A DNA stretch of 64,000 nt. It comes from Eupeodes corollae. Its lineage: Eukaryota > Arthropoda > Insecta > Diptera > Syrphidae. The position numbers and the translations under genes were made by a program. Below are positions 54,590-64,000 of the stretch, piece by piece. Where the stretch lies: the NCBI RefSeq assembly GCF_945859685.1, contig NC_079148.1, forward strand, positions 138,381,133-138,445,132, read 5' to 3'. Below the pieces are notes generated by a model. That model was not told where the DNA came from and made no database searches. It worked only from the letters and a program-made list of their open reading frames with translations. The number at the start of each line of letters is the position of its first letter. Positions within the stretch are counted from its first letter, which is position 1.

Positions 54590-57225
54590 TGTGCATTCAA
54601 TAGAACACAAGCGTACACAGGTTCTTCTCAAAACCCACCTCTGTCTATCAACTCCTACTCTCACCTCCCCGCGGTGAACATAGTACCTCAACTGGAGATT
54701 GGGTTCCAACCCCAGTGGAAAGTTGTTGGAGGCAGCAAACGAGATAGGGGGGGGGGCACCTCTCCTTATCCAGGCTGCAGCGGACGAATTCTGGAGATGG
54801 AATCAACGGTGGTGTCTACGGTTCCAGTAAGTTTGAACTACTAAGTGAACATCTTATAGGGCTTCTTCGACATATTTGGAGCCCAGGCCTGTAAGGAGCG
54901 GTTTATCCGGCTCCCCTACCTTGGAGTAATACTAAGTATCTGGCCCTACAGGTTGGGGGTTGTGCCGTCGGGGTGACTTCCTGGCCACGTAAAAAATACC
55001 TTTAGTTTCGAAGCACCAACAAGCCTCAGATACGGACGGATTCACTGTTGACAACCCACGCAAACGAAATAAGGACAACGAACTTCATATGTGTACGTGG
55101 AATGTTAGGTCCCTTAACAGACCACGTGCAGCCGAACAATAAGCGGAAGCCCTAAGCTGCTGCAAGGCAGATATAACCGCCATCCAAGAAGTGCGATGGG
55201 ATGGATCGGGCAAACGCAAACTAAAGACTGCGATATCTACTACGGCGACTGCTACCGAGAACAAAGACAGCGTCTATTTGGGTGTGGATTTGTTGTTGGA
55301 ACTAGGCTAAGGCAAAAAGTCTTGAATTTCAACAGTGTGAGCAAGTGCATCACGAGAATCCGCATCAAGGCTAAATTCGCCAACATAAGCCTAATATGCG
55401 CGCATGCCCCAACAGAGGAGAACGATGAAGACACCAAAGACATATTCTTCGAGCTTTTGGACAAGATATATGAGCAGTGCCCCGGCTCTGGCTATGACAT
55501 TAAAATTGTCTTAGGAGATTTAAATGCCAAGCTAGATGGCATAATCGGGAGAAACAGCCTGCATGACACTACCTCCTACAGCGGATTCATGCTGGTCAAT
55601 TTTGCTGCGGGGCGAGACGTTCTGGTAGCTCGTATGCAGTTCACGCATCTTAATATCCACAAGGGGACATGGAAATCTCCTGATCAATCTACCGTCAACC
55701 AGATTGACCACATTGTGATCGACGCACGACACTTCTCCAGTATCCAGGATATCCGAACATGCCGATAGGCCAACATTGACTCGGACCACTACCTCGTTGT
55801 AGCCAAGGTACGGCTACGGATATCCCGATCCAAGCCTAACCAAGGAAGTACTGTGAGAAGATTCGACGTTAGACGGCTACAATCGAAAAAGACTGCCATG
55901 ATTTTCCGATCGAGGCAATAATAACCTCTTAAGGAGTCCTATGCTGCCTGCATTAAGCATTAAAAACCAGTGGCAACATTGAGGAGAGAGGAACACCGGT
56001 TTCTTAGATTCAAAAAAAGAGAGCATGCGAAGCGCGCGATCGAGGAGATAGAGGGATGTCGCAACAGGAATGAGGTTCGTTAATTTTACCAAAAGGTAAA
56101 AAAAGATGATTAGGGGAACATCGTAGTAGAACCACAGTCGATGCTGAGAATATGGAAAGATCACTTCTCCAAATTATATAACGGCGATGACGAACGGAAT
56201 TCCGCTGTAAGGGAGATAGAACCACTCAACCTCAAAGACGCAGATCTTCAATTCTGCCTACCCGACCTTGACGAAGTGAAAGTAGCTATATCTAAACTTA
56301 AGTCAAACAAAGCTGCTAGAGCTGACGGCATCGCTGCCGAACTATTCAAAGCAGCAGGCGATGACTTCGTACGGAGCATGCACCAACTCATCTGCAAAAT
56401 ATGGTCGGAAGAAATCATGCCCGAAGAGTGGAATCTCAGGAGACCCTCTAAACTGCGCCAACTACAGAGGCATCAGTCTCCTTGACATTGCGTATAAGAT
56501 CCTCTCTGCCGTATTATGTGAACGTCTGAAGCCATTCGTCATCAACCTGATTGGTCCTTATCAGTGTGGCTTCAGACCAGGAAAGTCCACTGTCGACCAA
56601 ATATTCACACTACGGCAGATCTTGGAAAAACCCAGTAGCTTCAAATCGATACCCACAATCTCTTTATCGATTTTAAAGCCTCTATTAATACAGACAACGA
56701 CACCAGTGTTGAAATCAAAGGAATAATAACTCTTGCAATTCGCTGCTTCTTTGGACAAAGAAGGCAATTGAGAAGTAAAGTCCTCTCTCGAGCATCTAAA
56801 ATCACCATCTATAAGACACTTATCATCCCGGTTCTCATTTATGGCGTTGAGGCCTGGACCCTGTCAAAGATAGATGACACCGTCTTAGGATGCTTCGAGA
56901 GAAAAATTCTTCTGTTGATTTTTGGTCACGTACGCATAGATGGAGAACCGAGGAGAAGATATAACGATGAACTGTACGGGCTGTAACAGCGGCACTGACC
57001 TAGTTAGCAGAATTAAAGTCCAACGGCTTAGATGGCTAGGTCAAGTAGAGCGGATGGACATCAACGCTCCAGCCCGGAAGGTCTTCGAATCTAATCCCAA
57101 AGGACGGTGCAATAGAGGAAGACCGCGACTCAGGTAGCGCACTCGTGGTGTGAAACTGGAGACAGGGACCCAGCTGGCTGATTGAGGCCCAGGTATACCA
57201 CGGACTGTAGCGCCACCTTAAGTAA
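54590..57225 (+). pseudogene. RTE-like retrotransposon copy 3, internally deleted
   Basis: A 5' UTR of about 430 bp matches copy 4 (GATGGAATCAACGGTGG, GGTTGGGGGTTGTGCCGT). Endonuclease: MCTWNVRSLNRPRAAEQ (55090), ADITAIQEVRWDGSG (55170), CAHAPTEENDEDTKDIFFEL (55400), IVLGDLNAKLDG (55505) and NQIDHIVIDARHFSS (55696). RT fingers: VAISKLKSNKAARADGIAAE (56280), GPYQCGFRPGKSTVDQIFTL (56552). From the FIDFKA motif near 56680 the sequence jumps to INTDNDTSVEIKG (56690), deleting about 500 bp including GFRQG and YADD. The thumb and tail remain (VLIYGVEAWTLSKIDD, 56835; LRWLGQVERMDINAPARKVF, 57030). Ends with (AAGT)n at 57220. Confidence 0.9.
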
Positions 57226-60147
57226 GTAAGTGAGTATTTATTTTCGGACAAATGTTGCACTTCTGATTCTATGTTCTTTTAAACAAAATATATTTTCTAA
57301 GACACATTGAAACTTTGAAATAACTCTGATGAAAAAGGTTGAGCCGAGCTTACTATATTGAGATAAAGGCACTTGAAATTATGAGTAGTGGAAAATCATG
57401 AGCAATTAAGGATGGGAAAACTACATGGCCATCTGAAATTGGAAAAAAAAACGATTTTTTGAAAGTTCTATAGACGTTAAACCACTTAAAAATTTGTTAA
57501 TGTTTATTGCTCACAATGAAGCGTTTATATAAATGATCAATATTCAGTACTCTTCCATATCCTGACTTAAGCAACTAGTCAGCAGTATCAAAGATCGTTG
57601 AACATTTTGGTCCTTCGAGCCGGATTTAATCATTTTGGGGATGAATTTACACCACTTCAATGTGGTATTGTATTGTAATACATTATAAAATCAATAAATA
57701 TTAGTTCTTAACGTTTTGACAGAGATATTAATGACTTTAATAATCAGGAATTAATATCAATTAATTTTAATGTAAGATCCTTGACATTTTTTCTATTTAA
57801 ATTTCCATATACCATTCATCAAAATACTAACAAAAATATCGAATTTAAAGCAAAATACGACCATGAACTAATTGAATATGAATTATCCTTGAATTAGAAC
57901 CCGTATTAACCACATTGAATCCACCAGCTTAATTGTCTTTGTCGTTCTTCAAATCCACCATCCTACCAACGTCCTTAGTAAAACGAAAAAATAAACCATT
58001 AAATCCTCTATAATTCATTATTATTTTATAATATATCATTGTATGTACATAATTACATATTTATATACATATGTAATATTATCTATGTATGTAGATAGTG
58101 AAAATATTTGTAGGATGATTTAATGGTTATGTCGTGATGTGTCAAATAATGCTTGCAAAATTAATTAAGCGTATAAAACTGCAAAGGATTCTAAAATTAA
58201 GTTTCTCCAGTCAACAAAGCTAAAACTAATTAAACCACATATATACGCACAATTATGTCATCATATGAGTATTATGCTTTTGCCATGTGATGTTTAACTA
58301 TAAATGTATAAGGATGTGTTTGTTTGTGTATTTTAAACCACACCAGCGAACGAATGAAGAACAAAAATGGTTATATCACAAAGTTATTCAATTTATATTG
58401 TCGTCTATGGTATATTTTTATAATATGGACAAAATATTGTTTCAAAACTAAATCATTTTTAACGAGGTTTAAATTTTTGAAATATGTATGTTTATGGTTT
58501 ATTTTTGGTTGCATTCTAATCGAAAACTGATTTGAAAGCAATTATTTTAGGAATCACAACTAAGCCTAGATTTGGAATGGTGATTTGATAATCGCATTCT
58601 TTTGAAAAAATTCAAATTCCATACGAACAATTAGACACTATTTTGTACAAAAAATTCATTGCATTTTCAGAATTACCACGATGTTCGTTCCTCTTTATCC
58701 AGGTGACCCAGTAAGAAACAGGGAGTATCTCAAAACAGGTCTATAAAATCACTCCTTGAACCTAAACCTACTTGTAACCCTTCTTAGTTTTCTACTTTGT
58801 CATCTTACTTTGAGAATAATGAAGAAAATCTTTCTCTCTTCTTAACTCGTCAAAAAATATCTCAGGAGAAAAAAAGGATTTCAAAGGAAGAAAAAAAAAT
58901 TAAATAAAATAAAGACGACCTTTTTCCCTTTCTCTCTCTTTCAGTGATGAAAAAATATTAAATTAAATTATAGCTCATGAAAATGTTGACGAACTGCTTG
59001 GTCTTTTATTCATTTTTTTTTCACTGTATACTAAGGTATAGTATAGGTATAAGAGTACAATCAAAAAGCTGAAGCATATTTAAAAGAAGGATAAGTTTTA
59101 TGAGTCCTTAAGTTTTCTTTTGTATATATTTACCAACTTCATAAGGCACACAAAATAATAAAAAAAAAGGAAGCTAACTGCAAGAAAAAAGCACATCAAA
59201 CTGACAATAATGATAAGGACCTACTACACAAGGACGAATAATATAAGACTTTTGTCAGTGATGCAAGTACATATATTTTTTTGTCTTCCTTCGATATTTT
59301 TTCTTTTGTAAAAATGGTTTTTGTTCTTAGTCGTCCTTAGTCCTTGATAGAATGCAATTCAAACAAAAAACAAAAAAAAAATTATAGTTTGTTGAATAAT
59401 ATGAGAATAGTATCCAAAACCGAACAGGTTCTAATTTGGAGAATGTCCTTAAAATTTGAATCCGTTTTTTAACAACTTCTGCTTGAAGTAGTTGTTTTTG
59501 CTCAAGAATCCAATTTGATATGACTGTCAGGGTCAATTTTAAGTACAAAAGTATGTGCGGTACAGTTACCTGCAAAAATATAATAGTAGACTGCAATTTT
59601 ATTGTCCTTAAGAAGGGACATAAAAATTAGACATGAGTTTTGTCAAAATGGACATTTTATTGCTATTACATGTAACTTATACTAATGTGATCAATTATTG
59701 CTCCGCATATAGACAGAGGTTTATTTTATATTCTCAGAAAGATATTTTGATGGATGTTGATATTTTGTGTAATTTAGTATTTTTATGAGATATATATCTA
59801 CCTTATACAAAGCAAAATTACACATGTGTTGCATATAGAATTACTGCAGGACATAAGTTTTATATTCAATCGAATTACGTATGCAGCATGTGTGATTATG
59901 TTAATCTCTGAAATGATGTTTTAAATGAAACATAAGTGAAGTTTTAATGTAATTATTGTCAACAATATGCAGACATTCAACAATTTCAAAACAAGAGTGG
60001 AAGTTAGATATGGTGATGCTAGTTTGTGCGGTGTATTAAGATTTATCAAAATCAGGTCTTTTTGAACCTATCCCAAACCAGAGATCCATTAGAAATAAAA
60101 AAATAAGTTTTCCAATTTAAGCGGTTTTTACACACTTTGTATATGAC
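57226..60147. other. non-coding stretch between the RTE copies
   Basis: About 2.9 kb. It holds a third copy of the 300-bp array family at 57590-57950; the remainder is unique AT-rich DNA with TATG/TACATA-rich simple sequence near 58040. No gene was found. Confidence 0.4.
57590..57950. repeat. third copy of the 300-bp array family, single unit end
   Basis: GTTGAACATTTTGGTCCTTC (57597) then CACCACTTCAATGTGGTATT (57650) and GAATTATCCTTGAATTAGAA (57881) match 51200-51520 of the array. CCACTTCAATGTGG is itself a palindrome. Confidence 0.75.
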
Positions 60148-63100
60148 CTCTTCTTATTCAGACGGCAGCGGAGGAATTCAAGAGATGGAATCAACGGTGG
60201 CGTCTAGAGTTACAGTAAGATTGAACTACTTAGTGAACACCTTATAGGGCTTCTTCGACTTATTCGGAGCCCAGGTCTATAAGGAGCGGTTTTATACGGC
60301 TCCCCACCCTTGTAGTTATACTTAGGATCTGGCCCTGCAGGTTGGGGGTTGTGCCGTTGGGATGACTTCATGGCCACGTAAAAGCTTCATAGTTGCGAAG
60401 CACCAACAAGCTTCGGATACGGACGGATTTACTGTTGACAACCAACGCAAACGAATTATGGTCAACGAACGTCGGATATCCACTTGGAATGTTAGGTCGC
60501 TTAATAGACCACGTCCGGCCGAAGAATTAGCAGAAGCCCTAAACTGCTGCAAGGCAGATATTACAGCCATCCAAGAAGTGCGATGGGATGGACCAGGCAA
60601 ACGCAAACTAAAAGACTACTACACCGACTGCTACCGAGAACAAAGACAGCGTCTATTTGGGTGTGGATTTGTTGTTAGAACTAGGCAAAAAGTCTTGAGT
60701 TTCAACAGTGTGAGCAAGCGCATCACGAGAATCCGCATCAAGGCTAAATTCGCCAACATAAGCCTAATATGCGCGCATGCCCCGACAGAGGAGAAAGATG
60801 AAGACACCAAAGACATAACTCTTCGAGCTTTTTGACAAGACTTATGGACAGTGCCCTGGCTATATTATTCAAATTATCTTAGGAGATAAGGCCAGGAAGA
60901 GAAGACATCTTTGGTGGCATAATCAGGAGATACAGCCTGCACGACACCACATCCGACGGCGGATTCAGGCTGGTCGATTTCGCTGCGGGGCGAGACATTC
61001 TGGTGGCTAGTACGCAGTTCACACATCTTAATATCCACAAGGGGACATGAAAATCTCCTGCTCAATCAAGACACTTCTCCAGTATACAGGATATCCGAAC
61101 TTTCCGAGGGGTCAACATTGACTCGGACCCCTACCTCGTTGTAGCCAAGGTACAGCTACGGATATCCCGATTCAAGCCAAAACAGGGAAGTACTGTGAGA
61201 AGATTCGACGTTAGACGGCTACATTCACAAGAGACTGCCATGTCTCTAATAACCTCTTAAGGAGTTATATGCTGCCTGCACTAAGCATTGAAAACAAGTG
61301 GCAACATTGCCTTGCAGCCATCAGAGATGCCACCTCTGAAGTGCTAGGTTTCACACGGCCACCACAGCGAAACCCCTGGTTTGACGACGAATGCCGGAAA
61401 AAGGACTAGAGCTACTAGCGAGCTCAACGAGCAGGAGAGGAGAGAGGAACAACGGCTTCTTAGACGGAAAAAAAGAAAGCTGAGAAGCGCGTGATCGAGG
61501 AGATAGAGGGATGTCACAACAGGAATGAGGTTCGTAAATTTTACCAAAAGGTAAAAAAAACCTCCCGAGGGTACCACGGACCGCAGCCTGTAAAGACGAT
61601 CAGGAGAACATCGTAGTAGAACTGCAGTTGATGTTGAGAATATGGAAAGATGACTTCTCCAAATTATATAACGGCGATGACGAACCAAATTCCGCTGTAA
61701 GGCAGATAGAACCACTCAACTTCGGCGACGCAGATCTTCAATTCCGCCTACCCGACCTTGACGAAGTGAAAGTAGCTATATCTAAACTTAAGTCAAACAA
61801 AGCTGCTGGAGCTGACGGCATCACCGCCGAACTATTCAAAGCAGCAGGCGATGACTTGGTAGCGAGCATGCACCAACTCATCTGCAAAATTTGGTCGGAA
61901 GAAAGTATGCCCGATGAGTGGAATCTCAGCATAGTGTGCCCGATACATAAGAAAGGAAACCCTCTAAACTTCGCCAACTACAAATGCATCAGTCTCCTTA
62001 ACATTGCGTATAAGATCCTCTCTGCCGTATTATGTGAACGTCTGAAGCCATTCGTCAACAACCTGATTGGTCCTTATCAGTGTGGCTTCAGACCAGGAAA
62101 GTCCACTATCGACCAAATATTCACATTACGGCAGATCTTGGAAAAAACCCAGGAGCTTCAAATCGATACCCACCATCTCTTTATCGATTTAAAGACGCAT
62201 ATATCATAGCATCTATAGGGAAGAGCTCTACCGAGTAATGTCCAGTTTTGGCATCCCTGTCAGACTTATCCGTTTGTGCAGAATAACGATGGAGAATGCA
62301 CGATGCTCTATCAAGGTCGGAAAAGATCTTACCGATGCATTTGATGTCAAAAAAGGTTTTAGACAAGGCGATGCACTGTCATGCGACTTCTTCAACATCG
62401 TTCTGGAAAGAATTGTGCAACAATCAACCGTCAACACTAAAGGCACAATCTTCCAAAGGTCCATCTTATTACTTGGATACGCAGATGATATTGACATAAT
62501 TGGAAGATCAAAGCGTGATGTCAGTGGATCGTTTTTGAGCATTGCGACAGAAGAGAAGAAGATGGGTTTAGTGGTCAATGAGGGCAAGTCCAAGTATATG
62601 CTGTCATCAAAAAAGGACACTGAACGACGAGGTCATGGACAAAACGTGGACAGCTATAACTTTAAGGTAGTTAAGGACTTTGGCTACCTAGGCACCGCTA
62701 TTAATACAGACAACGACACCAGCGCTGAAATCAAACTGAGAATAACTCTTGCAAATCGCTGCTTCTTTGGGCAAAGAAGGCAATTGAGAAGTAAAGTCCT
62801 CTCTTGAGCATCTAAAATCACCATCTATTAGACACTCATCATCCCGGTTCTCATTTATGGCATTGAGGCCTGGACCCTGTCAAAGAAAGATGAGAGTGTC
62901 TTAGGATGCTTCGAGAGAAAAATTCTTCGGGTGATTTTTGGTCCCGTATGCATAGATAGAGAATGGAGGAGAAGATATAATGACGAACTGTACGGGCTGT
63001 ACAGCGACACTGACCTAGTTAGCAGAATTAAAGTCCGGCTTAGATGGCTAGGTCATGTAGAGCAGATGGACATCAACGCTCCAACCCGGAAGGTCTTCGA

Positions 63101-63290
63101 ATCCAATCCCGAGGGACGGTGCAGTAGAGGAAGACCGCTACTCAGGTGGCTCACCCAGGTGGGAGAGGACCTCAACCAACTTGGCGTGCGAAACTGGAGA
63201 CAGCTAGCTAGGAATCGAGCTAGTTGGAGACGCATGTTGGTTGAAGCCCAGGTCCGCCCTGAACTGTAGCGCCACTTTAAGTAAGTAAGT
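60148..63290 (+). pseudogene. RTE-like retrotransposon copy 4, the most complete
   Basis: 5' UTR 60148-60400. Endonuclease: ISTWNVRSLNRPRPAEELAE (60475), ITAIQEVRWDGPGKRK (60560), CAHAPTEEKDEDTKD (60770), then frameshifts to 61340 with FTRPPQRNPWFDDECRKKD (61350). RT from 61628: LRIWKDDFSKLYNGDDEP, KSNKAAGADGITAELFKAAG, IVCPIHKKGNPLNFANYKC and GPYQCGFRPGKSTIDQIF. A shift lies at the FIDLK catalytic motif (62185). Palm: VKKGFRQGDALSCDFFNIVL (62346) and LLGYADDIDIIGRSKRDV (62466), with YADD intact. After a stop at 62807 the C-terminus follows (LRWLGHVEQMDINAPTRKVF, 63033; LRWLTQVGEDLNQLGVRNWR, 63141). It ends in TAAGTAAGTAAGTAAG at 63280. Not translatable as one protein. Confidence 0.92.
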
Positions 63291-63295
63291 AAGTT
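63278..63295. repeat. (TAAG)n 3' tail of RTE copy 4
   Basis: Four to five TAAG/AAGT units directly after the C-terminal coding end and GTAGCGCCACTT; the same tail ends copy 3 at 57220. Short simple-sequence tails instead of poly(A) are typical of RTE elements. Confidence 0.8.
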
Positions 63296-64000
63296 ACAGA
63301 TTGATTTTTCCCCCAATGGAAAACACATGATCCCAAATTTAAAAATACTCAAAGAACACAGCCATTGAGATACAAATGCAATATTAATGGTACCAACATT
63401 TGACAACGAAATCACATAAGATCCATTCGAGACCCATATACATAAATGACGAAAATCCAACCGTAGTAAGATTCTACTTAAACCTTTATCGGTAGTATTC
63501 ATACTGCGGATATTGTTTTTGTTGTTCGTATAAAATCCTACTTTACTTTTGATAGATTTTCCAACAAAACACGGGTAAAGTAATTGATTCTTATACAAAT
63601 TCTCTACAGCAGATTTTTGTCAATGGAAGCAATATTGCATTTACAAAATTATTATTAATTATTATATTATATTTATACAAAAAGCGTAAAAATGATTGTA
63701 TTTCCAAATGATCAGCGAAAAAATCTGATAAGAAATAATCATGTTTCGAACTAGTTATAAGAATCTATACATTATTTTTTTCGATTACTCGAATAATTTG
63801 AATCCTTTATTATGCTCTTTGTTTAGGGACCTAATGGAGTATGATACATTTTTAAACCTTACACCTCTGCCCCAATATACATGTAAAGGTACAAAGATTT
63901 AATATGCAATACGTCCGTATCCTGGACATGATAATAAAGATATCACCGTAAATTACTGAAGCGAATTATTTATTTCCTGTTAAGTTGATGGTGGTGTAAA
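63296..64000. other. non-coding stretch to the window end
   Basis: Unique AT-rich DNA. No gene, RNA or element end could be supported. Confidence 0.4.

Overview
The window looks like a gene-poor, repeat-rich stretch of an insect nuclear genome, probably from a fly (Diptera). It is AT-rich, the one convincing host gene has a spliced signal-peptide exon and DM9 repeats, and the rest is mostly decayed copies of insect-type non-LTR retrotransposons, a Tc1-like transposon and a Helitron. There are no operons, phage genes, rRNA or tRNA genes that I can recognise. The order-level assignment is an inference from the mobile elements and gene style; I cannot name a species.

Layout. 1-9.7 kb: non-coding DNA, a foldback element made of CTGGTA-type motifs (2396-3330), a dead Tc1-like transposon with subterminal direct repeats (4054-5583), a minus-strand non-LTR element (called N1 here, 6245-8545), and one end of an interspersed repeat (called F). 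9.7-13.8 kb: a CR1/Jockey-group fragment (J1a), then the only confident host gene, a secreted four-repeat DM9 protein (exons 11471-11534 and 11664-12490), then an unidentified decayed coding-like patch. 14-17.2 kb: two retrotransposon remnants back to back. 17.2-21.3 kb: non-coding DNA with simple repeats. 21.3-23.9 kb: LOA-like copy 1 with RT and RNase H. 24.3-27.8 kb: two F repeats flanking a dead Helitron with a PIF1-type helicase. 30.0-34.1 kb: the longer plus-strand copy of N1. 35.4-41.0 kb: a three-level nest, an LOA-like copy interrupted by a Jockey element that is itself interrupted by another LOA-like copy, with a 10-bp target-site duplication; the outer LOA copy also holds a roughly 0.46-kb insert with a 344-bp direct repeat and a hammerhead-ribozyme-like core. 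42.4-45.4 kb: four more LINE scraps. 47.0-51.6 kb: an RT scrap, RTE copy 2 split by an F element, and J1c split by a roughly 300-bp tandem array. 53.2-54.5 kb: more of the array family and another F. 54.6-63.3 kb: two RTE-like copies in the same orientation; the one at 60148 is the most complete.

How it works together: there is no pathway here. The elements are layered insertions in which later ones split older ones, so several element boundaries can be read exactly. Every recognised reverse transcriptase, transposase or helicase is broken by stops, frameshifts or deletions, so each is annotated as a pseudogene and any current mobility would depend on copies elsewhere. The most unusual candidate is the hammerhead-like, retrozyme-like insert at 35550-36017.
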